Below, one piece after another: positions 1 to 6,502 of a stretch of 29,841 nucleotides of DNA; the stretch's first letter is position 1, and every line of letters starts with the position of its first letter. A model generated the notes under the pieces. The model saw nothing but the letters and a program-made list of their open reading frames with translations, ran no database searches and was not told the DNA's origin. Where the stretch lies: NCBI GenBank assembly GCA_022839105.1, contig JALHDH010000033.1, positions 1 through 29,841 on the forward strand, read 5' to 3'. The stretch is from a bacterium. Its GTDB lineage: Bacteria > Vulcanimicrobiota > Xenobia > Xenobiales > Xenobiaceae. A program made the translations under genes and the position numbers.

Positions 1-1
1 G

Positions 2-652
2 GTGCATGATGGCCACGCCCTCCCGGACATCGTCGGCCCCGAAGCAGCGGACCCCGGCCCGTTCGCCCTGGGAGAAGGCCTCTTCGGCCACGACGTGGAG
101 TTCGCCCGAGGCATAGTCGAAGCGGGTCTGGACGTAGGTGAACCCGTTGATCCGCGAGATGATCCGGGCGGCATCCTTGCCCAGGCCGTTCAGGATCACC
201 TTGAGCGGTCGGGTGCGGACCCGGTTGGCGGATTTCGCGATGCCGATGGCGCCTTCGGCGGCCGCAAAGGACTCGTGCCCGGCCAGGAAGGCGAAGCAAA
301 GGGTCTCCTCACGCAGCAGCATGGCGGCCAGGTTGCCGTGCCCCAGGCCCACTTTGCGATCCTCGGCCACCGAGCCCGGGATGCAGAAGGATTGCAGGCC
401 GATTCCGATGGCCTCCGCCGCGTCGGCGGCTCGGGTCGCCCCCTTCTTCAGGGCGATGGCGGCCCCGACCACGTAGGCCCAGGCGGCGTTCTCGAAGGCG
501 ATCGCCTGGGTCTGCTTGCAGATCTGGTAGGGATCCACCCCGCGAGCCTGGCACAGGGCCCGGGCCTCCTCCAACGAGGCGATCCCGTATTCCGCCAGGG
601 TCGATTGGATCCGCTCGATGCGGCGTTCGTAGCTTTCGAAGAGCTGGGCCAT
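2..652 (-). CDS. GGGtGRT protein, C-terminus beyond window
   Basis: The N-terminal 217 residues are visible, from an ATG at 652 preceded by a strong AAAGGAAGG site; the rest lies left of the window. The sequence matches the GGGtGRT family closely: an opening MAQLFESYERR, then QAIAFENAAWAYVVGAAIA, LQSFCIPGSVAEDRKVGLGH, a long block around AMLLREETLCFAFLAGHESF, and a VILNGLGKDAARIISRINGF segment. The name-giving GGGTGRT motif would be in the missing C-terminal part. The family is of unknown biochemical function but is usually encoded beside a NifU/IscU-like scaffold, as here, with 28 bp between them in one transcription unit. A link to iron-sulfur metabolism is inferred from that pairing only. 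Family assignment is confident; function is not. Confidence 0.9.
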   Translation of the reverse strand, partial: MAQLFESYERRIERIQSTLAEYGIASLEEARALCQARGVDPYQICKQTQAIAFENAAWAYVVGAAIALKKGATRAADAAEAIGIGLQSFCIPGSVAEDRKVGLGHGNLAAMLLREETLCFAFLAGHESFAAAEGAIGIAKSANRVRTRPLKVILNGLGKDAARIISRINGFTYVQTRFDYASGELHVVAEEAFSQGERAGVRCFGADDVREGVAIMH

Positions 653-680
653 CTGGCGTCCTTCCTTTCGTGGAACGGGT

Positions 681-1373
681 CTATTCCTGCCGGGGATCGA
701 TCACGCGGACGGCCTCGTCGAATCGGCCGTACTGGCCGGTCGAGCGGCGGAAGGCCTCGTTGGCGTCGACCCCCTGCTTGATCAGGTCGATCATCGGGCC
801 CAGTCGCAGGAACTCATAGCCGATGATCTCGTCCTTTTCGTCCAGACCCATCTTCAGGACATAGCCCTCGGTCAGCTCGAGGTAGCGTGGGCCCTTCTCG
901 ATGGTCGAGTACATGGTGGCGGTCATGCTGCGCAGGCCCTTGCCCAGGTCCTCGAGGCCGGCTCCGAGGGGCAAGCCTCCCTCCGAGAAGGCGGACTGGG
1001 TGCGGCCGTAGACGATCTGCAGGAAGAGCTCGCGCATGGCCGTGTTGATCGCGTCGCAGACCAGGTCGGTGTTCAGGGCCTCCAGGATGGTCTTCCCAGC
1101 CAGGATCTCGGCCGCCATGGCTGCCGAATGGGTCATCCCCGAGCATCCGATCGTCTCGATCAGGGCCTCCTGGATGACGCCTTCCTTGACCCCCAGCGTC
1201 AGCTTGCAGGCGCCCTGTTGCGGGGCGCACCAGCCGACTCCGTGGGTGAAGCCGGAGATGTCCTGGATCATCCGGGCCTTGGTCCAGAGGCCTTCCTGCG
1301 GGATGGGCGCCGGGCCGTGGTTGGCGCCCCGTGCCACGCAGGTCATGTGTTCAACCTCGTGAGTCCTCAGCAT
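681..1373 (-). CDS. Iron-sulfur cluster assembly scaffold protein, NifU/IscU-like
   Basis: A 230-residue protein related to the NifU N-terminal/IscU scaffold family, in the longer variant that travels with GGGtGRT proteins. Visible signatures are a conserved N-terminal VARGANHGPAPIP segment, WCAPQQGACKL, then the scaffold core IETIGCSGMTHSAAMAAEIL with the GCSG cysteine, and a later cysteine in DLVCDAINTAM. Such proteins build or hold Fe-S clusters on conserved cysteines in the cytoplasm; the exact client is unknown. The ATG at 1373 has an AAGGGA-type site about ten bases upstream. A second in-frame ATG nine codons later is possible but would cut conserved sequence. It is the first gene of a two-gene unit with the GGGtGRT gene. 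Nothing appears broken. Confidence 0.88.
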   Translation of the reverse strand: MLRTHEVEHMTCVARGANHGPAPIPQEGLWTKARMIQDISGFTHGVGWCAPQQGACKLTLGVKEGVIQEALIETIGCSGMTHSAAMAAEILAGKTILEALNTDLVCDAINTAMRELFLQIVYGRTQSAFSEGGLPLGAGLEDLGKGLRSMTATMYSTIEKGPRYLELTEGYVLKMGLDEKDEIIGYEFLRLGPMIDLIKQGVDANEAFRRSTGQYGRFDEAVRVIDPRQE

Positions 1374-1401
1374 GTGTGGCGATCCCTTCCCAGATTGCGC
1401 C

Positions 1402-1421
1402 GCCCCCCGCTGGATGGGGGC
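1402..1421. other. GC-rich hairpin between Fe-S scaffold gene and DUF190 fragment
   Basis: GCCCCC and GGGGGC arms (six base pairs) enclose an eight-base loop, about 30 bp upstream of the scaffold start codon. There is no T tract on either strand. It could be part of a leader or a factor-assisted termination signal for transcription arriving from the right. Function is inferred only from position. Confidence 0.3.
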
Positions 1422-1483
1422 CGGGTTCTTCTGCCAAGGTTCCTGGGATGAGCCAGGCAGACCTGCCTTCCGTGGGGAACGTC

Positions 1484-1501
1484 CCGGGAGGGCGCTCCCG
1501 G
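1484..1501 (-). terminator. Hairpin just after the DUF190 fragment stop
   Basis: A perfect seven-base-pair stem (CCGGGAG/CTCCCGG) with a four-base loop starts within two bases of the DUF190 stop codon. It lacks a U tract, so it is at best a weak or factor-assisted terminator or an mRNA 3' end stabiliser. The intact DUF190 copy near 28437 has no such hairpin after its stop. This fits the idea that the left copy keeps the native downstream context. Confidence 0.4.
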
Positions 1502-1731
1502 TTCACTCCCCTCCGCCGGGATGCTTGTAGAGGTGGACCTTCTCGAGGGTGACCAGGCCCTCGGTCAGCATCGGGTCGATGGCCACCAGGAACTCGCGGA
1601 TGCGGGTCTCGTCGTCCACCACCTCGATCACCGCCGGCATGTTCGGGGAGGTGTCGATCCTCTTGGCCGCGCGCACCACCGAATGCCGGCCGAAGCCCAT
1701 CTGGCCCCGCAGGACCTTGGCCCCGGCCAGG
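1501..1731. repeat. 231-bp direct repeat, left copy
   Basis: Bases 1501-1731 align without gaps to 28435-28665 with seven mismatches (224 of 231 identical) in the same orientation. Homology begins two bases past the DUF190 stop codon and ends abruptly at 1731. The two copies bracket the BREX locus and the cargo genes. I read them as the ends of an inserted island, this copy being the displaced gene end. Confidence 0.9.
1503..1731 (-). pseudogene. 3' fragment of DUF190-family gene (displaced copy)
   Basis: This encodes only the C-terminal part of a DUF190 (PII-like fold) domain, from about LAGAKVLRGQMGFG to the terminal YKHPGGGE and a TGA stop. Compared with the intact gene at 28437-29180 it differs at few residues (for example R for M, N for S and A for V in the stretch following VVRAAK). 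Upstream of 1731 the similarity stops and the reading frame continues into unrelated repeat sequence. No start codon with a ribosome site gives a full domain, so it is a remnant. Its position at the opposite edge of the BREX island, in the same orientation as the intact gene, suggests it is the original gene end separated by the insertion. Confidence 0.85.
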
Positions 1732-1760
1732 TTGCAAGTCCAGCAGTCGTTCGGGGCCCG

Positions 1761-1847
1761 GCCCGCCCCCCCTGACAGCCCCGCGGGGGCCGCCCGGTCT
1801 CAACGGTCCTGCGCTCGCCCGTTGCGACTGCCCTGGCGCCGCCCGGG
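1761..1847. repeat. 87-bp direct repeat, left copy
   Basis: Bases 1761-1847 align without gaps to 6507-6593 with seven mismatches, in the same orientation. On the minus strand it would encode a peptide like the last residues of BrxHI (ERRTVETG in both). Here it is in no intact gene and has no stop at the equivalent place. It lies 30 bp from the broken end of the DUF190 fragment. It is either a dispersed repeat or a duplicated piece of a brxHI 3' end. Confidence 0.8.
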
Positions 1848-1950
1848 CCGCCTGGCTGCCTCCAGCATGGATGGCACTCCTGCGGCCATGAGGGTGAGAG
1901 CCGCTGCCGGTTTGGGAAAGCGACAAGCCTGGAGCGTGGAACCGTTCCGG

Positions 1951-2357
1951 CTACCTGCGGCGTGCCGACCGCAACTGGATCAGTTTCTTGACGTCCTCCA
2001 GGAGCGCGGAGTCCGAGACCGGGATCATCAGCCAACGCCCCATGGCCATGGGCCGCGCTGACCGGAAGATGTCCTGGACCTGCGGGCTCAGCAAGGGCAG
2101 CATCGCCTGGGCCTCGTCCTCCTCCCCTCTTCAGGGTAGAGGGTGCACAGGGACATCGAGCCCGACCGGCACTTCACGTTCCAGCCCGGTTGGGCCGGAC
2201 ACCTGCTGTATTCCAGAGAGCGCTTCAAGCGACAGGAACGCTGAAGGTGATCGTGGAGTTCGCGCCACAGCGGGCTGCCGACCCAGGCCTCGACCTGCTC
2301 CCAGGTCGGCTGTCGGTCAGGTGGGAAACGGTTGGCCCATGGCGTGGTCGGTGTCAC
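1951..2357 (-). pseudogene. DUF3788 family protein, frameshifted by a small deletion
   Basis: The reading frame starts at a GTG at 2357 with an excellent AGGAGG site. It encodes a DUF3788-like N-terminus (WANRFPP, then PTWEQVEAWVGSPLWRELHD, then SLCTLYPEEG). It then runs out of frame near 2110. The family C-terminus continues in another frame (EEDEAQAMLPLLSPQVQDIF, AMGRWLMIPVSDSALLEDVK) to a TAG at 1951. The expected hydrophobic strand just after YPEEG, usually about a dozen residues, is missing. The lesion is therefore a deletion that also shifts the frame; the 407-nt span is not divisible by three. Function of DUF3788 is unknown. Both halves are recognisable, so decay looks recent. Confidence 0.75.
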
Positions 2358-2390
2358 GGTGTTGCCTCCTCCTGGCCACCATCGTAGCAC

Positions 2391-2399
2391 GTCGCTGCC
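2391..2399 (-). promoter_or_regulatory. Possible extended -10 promoter for the DUF3788 gene
   Basis: On the minus strand TGCTACGAT (TGn followed by a TAnnnT hexamer) lies about 34 bp before the GTG start, with AGGAGG in between. No good -35 box is seen. Position and spacing suit a promoter, but support rests on a short motif. Confidence 0.3.
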
Positions 2400-2610
2400 G
2401 CAGTGGCCCTGGCCGGCACCGGCCTGGTGCTGGATCGCCAACGCGACCGGACAGGCCCGTCCTGCCTGCTGCGCCACCTGGGTTGGGGGACCGAGAGCCG
2501 AGCGCGCGAATGCCCGGGCCTCGCGGACCTCATGACGAAGGAAAGCCAGCATTGCCGCTGCTTCGGCCCGGGCCGGAGGATTCTCCCGGCAGCGCCCTGA
2601 ACGTGCGTCG

Positions 2611-3348
2611 ATGCTCCTCCTCGCCCTCCTGGCCCAGGTCTGGTTCGGGGGCTTGTCCGGGTCCTTCGTCCTGGTGGACGGCGCCACCGACGAGGTCTGG
2701 CGCCATGACCCCGCCGGGTGCGCCCGCCGCTACGCACCTTTCTCCACCTTCAAGATCCCCCACGCAGGGATCGCACTGGAGGCCGGGGTCCTGGAGGGCC
2801 CGGACCACCGCATCGAGTGGGACCCGGAGACGTATCCACCTCAGCCGTTCTGGCCTGAGGCGTGGCACCGGTCGCATGACTTGAGGAGCGCCATGAAGTT
2901 CTCCGTGGTGCCCTACTTCAGGGAGGTGGCGGTCCGCCTGGGCGCGGAGCGGGAGCAGGAATGGCTCACCCGCATCGGATACGGCAACGCGGATCCCTCC
3001 AGCGGGCTGACCGACTTCTGGCTGGGCGGGAGCCTCGAGATCTCTCCGGACGGGCAGGTGGAGTTCCTGCAGCGGTTCTACCGGAACCGGGTCTTCTCCG
3101 CGGAGACCACCCGACTCGTGAAGGATCTAATCGTGCTGGAGGAGACCCCGGAGTACCGACTCTCCGGCAAGACCGGGGCCGGTCCCGAGGGCGACGGGTG
3201 GCGCGGATGGCTGGTGGGCTACGTGGAAAGGGGGGAACGCGTGTGGTTCTACGCCCTGACGGTGAAGGGGCCGGACGCCGAGTCCATCCGCACCCTGCGC
3301 CTGGAGGAGACGAGGCGAATCCTGCGCGAGCGCGGCGTGCTGCCCTGA
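2611..3348 (+). CDS. Class D beta-lactamase (OXA-like)
   Basis: This 245-residue secreted serine beta-lactamase has all class D motifs. The acylating serine and carboxylated-lysine position are in STFK (45-48), followed by SVV (98-100), YGN (124-126), an omega-loop tryptophan in DFWLGGSLEIS (W137), and KTG (187-189). The first 17 residues (MLLLALLAQVWFGGLSG) are hydrophobic and look like a short signal peptide, so it should act in the periplasm or outside. The N-terminus is a little short for the family and lacks a positive n-region, and no strong ribosome site precedes the ATG, so the true start is uncertain. It is the only clearly intact known-function gene in the patchwork between the 87-bp repeats and reads away from the decayed DUF3788 gene. 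Substrate range cannot be read from sequence. Confidence 0.92.
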   Translation: MLLLALLAQVWFGGLSGSFVLVDGATDEVWRHDPAGCARRYAPFSTFKIPHAGIALEAGVLEGPDHRIEWDPETYPPQPFWPEAWHRSHDLRSAMKFSVVPYFREVAVRLGAEREQEWLTRIGYGNADPSSGLTDFWLGGSLEISPDGQVEFLQRFYRNRVFSAETTRLVKDLIVLEETPEYRLSGKTGAGPEGDGWRGWLVGYVERGERVWFYALTVKGPDAESIRTLRLEETRRILRERGVLP

Positions 3349-3943
3349 GGGGCTCCACCGACGACTACCGGCACAGGGAGCCTCCCGGGTGGCGTCGGCG
3401 TCGGCAGCACGACGGGCACCTCTTCTTCCAGCGGCCCACCGGGCTCAACGTGCCTGCAGGCCGTCGATAGGGGGGCGTCATGCAGGCCTCCGACCTGGCC
3501 CGCACCTTCGCCGAGGTCCTGAGGTCCGGCGACGGGGTCTCCTGAAGCCAGGGTCGGGCCGAGGCGTCTCGCAGGAGGACCACTTCAGCCGGGCCGCGCA
3601 GGCGTTCGCCCGGTTGCAGTCAATGCCGCCTCGTGCCCCCACCGTCCCCCTGAAGACGCCGTCCAGGTGCCCAGATCGCGCCCAGATCGGCCGAAGGCGC
3701 CGCCAGTCCGTCCGGGAAGCACCCCTCTAGAAGTTCCTTGCCCCGCATTTGTGCTTGCGCCCTCTCGTTGTTGTGAAGGCCTTCGAATCAGGCCAAACGT
3801 GAGTATCCCAGGAATCATGCAGAGGAGACGCAAGTGGCAGCTGTGTCGGCCTAAAAGTTGGTCTCTGCCAGGACGCATCGGGCTGACTAGTATCATCTGG
3901 CGCGGGCGGCTGTGCTGCTTCTGCGATAATGTAAACCATAAGC
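3349..3943. other. Gene-poor stretch
   Basis: About 600 bp without a convincing gene. Apart from a possible antitoxin scrap at 3480-3545, I see no recognisable protein in any frame. GC content falls from about 3.7 kb onward, marking the change into the lower-GC cargo genes. Confidence 0.6.
3480..3545 (+). pseudogene. Possible truncated Phd/YefM-type antitoxin remnant
   Basis: An ATG after a GGGGGG run opens a 21-codon frame, MQASDLARTFAEVLRSGDGV, ending in TGA. The SDLARTFAEVL stretch resembles the first helix of Phd/YefM antitoxins, which typically open with similar S-x-x-A-R-x-x-F-x-x-x-L patterns. The DNA-binding and toxin-binding remainder is absent and no partner toxin is seen. This is weak similarity from a very short match and could be chance. 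Confidence 0.2.
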
Positions 3944-3955
3944 ATGTCCAATGTC

Positions 3956-3984
3956 TTGACGAAATTCCTTTCGTTGAGTATACT
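3956..3984 (+). promoter_or_regulatory. Sigma-70-type promoter TTGACG-N17-TATACT
   Basis: A near-consensus -35 (TTGACG, 3956-3961) and -10 (TATACT, 3979-3984) are separated by exactly 17 bp, in a locally AT-rich stretch. Transcription would start near 3991. This lies inside the first codons of the longest reading frame of the next gene, so translation probably starts further downstream than the first ATG (3944). Confidence 0.6.
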
Positions 3985-4045
3985 TTTAGTTGTGAGTCGA
4001 TCCCAGAAGACTGAAGAGACAGCGACCTGGAGCAGGACCGTCGCA

Positions 4046-4657
4046 GTGAAGCTATCGACAGCCCTCCTGGAGGTGCTCCGGGAGGCCTATAGGGCGAAAT
4101 ACAAAGAGGGGAAGGAGGTCAGCGACTCTGACGCTATCAGGTACTGGGTGACGCTCGGGCTTGCGGACGAACTTCGAAAGGCTGCTTCGTCCAGAACCCT
4201 CGAGTTGCCGCTTCGGAACCGCGACGGGGTGGCGATTTATGGGGCCATCGGAGAGGCGCAGCCAGAGGTTTTCGTCTACTCGATCGGGACCTCTCCACGG
4301 GAACAAGAACTCCAGGATGTGAGAGACAATGCAGAGAGGAATACCGATGAGGAGCCTCTCCTAGCCGTCCAGATCCGGTTTCCCCCTCGGGGCCCATCTG
4401 GCGCCTTCACCTATCAACTGGAACTTAACGGGGCCTACGTTCGGGCTCGCGGTCTACCCGACTTCAGGCTGCGTGACCAGGCCGAGCCAAGCGCTCTGAT
4501 GATGAGCACCCTGAAGGGGGAGCTTGTCCCCAGGGTTGTGGCAAAGCACTTGGAGTATGGGCTGCTTCATGACCTGACGATTTCTGTCACCACTCGTGGT
4601 CGGGAGAGCTCTCCCCGCAGGATTGCCAGGCTCCCGCACTACGGCGAATCGGCGTGA
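4046..4657 (+). CDS. Hypothetical protein, RHH-like N-terminus
   Basis: I do not recognise a named family. The start is chosen as GTG at 4046, with AGGA eight bases upstream, because a strong promoter at 3956-3984 argues against the earlier ATG at 3944; GTG at 3992 is a further option. The first 50 residues (KLSTALLEVLREAYRAKY, then VSDSDAIRYWVTLGLADEL) have the strand-helix-helix look of a ribbon-helix-helix DNA-binding region. The remaining 150 residues are mixed alpha/beta with no clear motif. No signal peptide or membrane segment is evident. The gene is clearly lower in GC than the BREX genes and is followed, about 100 bp on, by another low-GC gene on the same strand, so acquisition from elsewhere is likely. 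A regulatory role is only a guess from the N-terminus. Confidence 0.6.
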   Translation: MKLSTALLEVLREAYRAKYKEGKEVSDSDAIRYWVTLGLADELRKAASSRTLELPLRNRDGVAIYGAIGEAQPEVFVYSIGTSPREQELQDVRDNAERNTDEEPLLAVQIRFPPRGPSGAFTYQLELNGAYVRARGLPDFRLRDQAEPSALMMSTLKGELVPRVVAKHLEYGLLHDLTISVTTRGRESSPRRIARLPHYGESA

Positions 4658-4761
4658 TGTCAATACACAGGAGTAAATTGCACCTGAGCAGGGTGCTCAT
4701 CACGACACTGGTCCGATGAGACTCTTGTGCCCCACCTCAGGCTGCAAGTGGGAGGTTGAAG

Positions 4762-5391
4762 ATGAACCCAGATGAAGCCAAAGACGCCCTTGCCAGAACT
4801 CTGAATGTTGCTCTGCAGATCAAGCCAGAAGCGGTCCGCAAGGACGCGCAAAGCCTGATGCTTCGCCATTCCAAGAAGACGCGGTGCCAGGTTGCTGAAT
4901 ACGTTGTGTCCAAGATGTCCCATTATGTTGCATCCGTGGGATTTGTGAGCGGCTTTCCGTCAAACTTGGCCTGCGCCGCACCTGCGGCACTAATTGATAT
5001 GGGGATATCCCTCCGGCAGTACGCTTACGTCTGCGCCCTGGTCGGTTACCTTGCAGATGAATACTACTTCAGCGACCCAACGTGGAAGAACGATGTCGTG
5101 ATTTTGCTGGCTCCCCAAAAGGTTCTGTCCGAAGGACTGGGTGAGGTCGGCGTCCAAGCCGCAAAGGTTGGGACCAAGAGGGCAATCAAGAGCGTCCTGC
5201 AGAAAGAGGCCTTGGCTGCAGTCAAGCGATTCTTCCTGAAACATCTGGGTCGCAAAGTTACCCAGAAGGGCATCATCGCCAAGACGGTCCCTGTAATCGG
5301 TGGAATCGTCGGAGGCGCCTGGAACGGCCTGGAAGCCCGGTTTTTCGGCCGCAAGATTATCCAGTATCATTTCAAAGGCGAAATGTCCTGA
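4762..5391 (+). CDS. EcsC-like family protein
   Basis: A 209-residue protein starting at ATG 4762, six bases after GGGAGG. The pattern is EcsC-like: an amphipathic N-terminus, a small-residue-rich hydrophobic segment (VASVGFVSGFPSNLACAAPA), an aliphatic/aromatic helix (YAYVCALVGYLADEYYF), and a C-terminal VPVIGGIVGGAWNGLEARF segment. The last of these matches the closing VP-GG-GN-type motif of EcsC proteins, which are thought to be membrane-associated. The exact function of the family is poorly known. The two hydrophobic stretches suggest peripheral or membrane contact. GC content is lower than in the flanks. Its last 25 bp overlap the 3' end of the convergent gene at 5367-5774. Similarity was judged by eye, so family placement is moderate. 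Confidence 0.6.
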   Translation: MNPDEAKDALARTLNVALQIKPEAVRKDAQSLMLRHSKKTRCQVAEYVVSKMSHYVASVGFVSGFPSNLACAAPAALIDMGISLRQYAYVCALVGYLADEYYFSDPTWKNDVVILLAPQKVLSEGLGEVGVQAAKVGTKRAIKSVLQKEALAAVKRFFLKHLGRKVTQKGIIAKTVPVIGGIVGGAWNGLEARFFGRKIIQYHFKGEMS

Positions 5392-5774
5392 GGACAATTC
5401 GTCGCCAAGTGTGCCTCCAAGATCGGCCGGAAGTGTTCCAGGACGGCAAGATCATCCAGGAACCCTTCCGGTTCGTCATTGTCAGGCACCTCATCCCAGT
5501 CCATGACAAAATAGAGCACAGCAGCCGACGCCGTCGAACGGAAGCCGTCCTCGGACTCAGGAATATCCGCAAGTAGATATTCGTGAATTTGCTCTAGGAA
5601 TTGGGCCATCTCCCCAAATAAGCACCTCTGGCGTTCTGACAGACCAGCCAGTTTCTTCCGACTACGCTCCACGACGTTTCTCACCCAATTGGGATCAGCA
5701 ACTCTGCAACTGGCTTCCTTGTGGTACCTCGTCCAGCTCTGCCACTGGTCGGGAGTCTCTGACGGGATGACCAT
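5367..5774 (-). CDS. DUF1232/YkvA-like small protein
   Basis: A 135-residue protein starting at ATG 5774 after a GAGGGGGA site. The C-terminal half (SAAVLYFVMDWDEVPDNDEP, then GFLDDLAVLEHF) follows the DUF1232 (YkvA-like) pattern, in which a hydrophobic helix leads to a P-D element and a G-x-LDD-A-V-L element. The usual hydrophobic residues between them are replaced by acidic ones (DNDEPE), so it is a divergent member. Function of the family is unknown; many members are membrane-linked. The N-terminal half is charged and possibly helical. It is transcribed toward the EcsC-like gene and overlaps its end tail to tail by 25 bp. Its GC is low like its neighbour, suggesting the two arrived together. 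Confidence 0.6.
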   Translation of the reverse strand: MVIPSETPDQWQSWTRYHKEASCRVADPNWVRNVVERSRKKLAGLSERQRCLFGEMAQFLEQIHEYLLADIPESEDGFRSTASAAVLYFVMDWDEVPDNDEPEGFLDDLAVLEHFRPILEAHLATNCPQDISPLK

Positions 5775-5947
5775 CGAGTTCGTCCCCCTCGAGGGATTTT
5801 GGACTCTCGAGCGTTCCTGAAAACCAGAGCCGGTCCTGCCGGTCGCCAGTCTGTCCGGCTCCCCCTCCTTCACTTGACCCGTTCCGGTCCCAACTGCCGC
5901 AGGGTTGGGGGTGGGTCTACCCGGGGTCTTGGTTGGAACTCGCCTGG

Positions 5948-6142
5948 ATGATCCGTCGCGAACGCAAGCGTGCTGGTTTGACCATGCAGCAGGCGGCCGA
6001 CCGGCTGGGCGTTTCCTTTTTGGCCTACCAGCGCTGGGAGGACCTCGAGCGCTGCAACGCCACGATCTCCACATTGGATCGGATCGCCGAGGCATTGGGG
6101 CGCCAGTTGCAGTTTGGCTTCACCCTGCCCGAGGCAAGTTGA
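5948..6142 (+). CDS. Small XRE-type HTH protein, possible HicB-like antitoxin remnant
   Basis: A 64-residue protein that is almost entirely one helix-turn-helix domain: MIRRERKRAGLTMQQAADRL, then GVSFLAYQRWEDL, then CNATISTLDRIAEALGRQL. The recognition-helix region and the RWED and TLDRIAEALG elements resemble the DNA-binding tail of some HicB-type antitoxins. The HicB N-terminal domain that would bind a toxin is absent and no HicA-like gene is next to it. It may be a stand-alone repressor or the surviving end of a broken antitoxin. An in-frame TTG at 5933 is an alternative start; neither has a strong ribosome site. It is divergent from the DUF1232-like gene and convergent with brxHI. Regulation of nearby genes is possible but not shown. 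Confidence 0.6.
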   Translation: MIRRERKRAGLTMQQAADRLGVSFLAYQRWEDLERCNATISTLDRIAEALGRQLQFGFTLPEAS

Positions 6143-6502
6143 CCGGCCAGGGAGGCGGTGCAGAGCGGGTGGCGTTGCTGGATTCCCTCCCGGCAGTTGG
6201 GCACTGTGGCATGTTGACCCTCGATGAACTGGGTTCGGCTGGCGGGGAACAGCCATTCCTGCCAGGCACCGCGACATGGCCTGAGGCCCCACCCCAGATC
6301 CGTCGATATTCTCCTCGATTCCCCCCTGTTGGCCTCGTTCTGGGGGCAGATCCGGAGTGCGCCGCCGTCCGGGCCTGTTGACCAGCAGCCATCGCCGCAC
6401 TCCCAGGACACACGGCTCCCGCTTCGCGCAAGGCATCGTAGGTGGCGTCCATCTGGGGTGCGGGGTAGGGGAGAGTCGCTCCAGGGCAAGAAGCGCCTGC
6501 GC
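6143..6502. other. 360-bp stretch without a recognisable gene
   Basis: This lies between the HTH gene (plus strand) and the 3' end of brxHI (minus strand), which converge on it. I see no recognisable protein in either direction and no hairpin followed by a T tract that would clearly end the BREX operon. Confidence 0.5.

Noticed and set aside
2403..2600. Possible small gene between DUF3788 and the beta-lactamase
   Set aside because: No frame on either strand resembles a known protein; it is more likely the shared upstream region of the two divergent genes.
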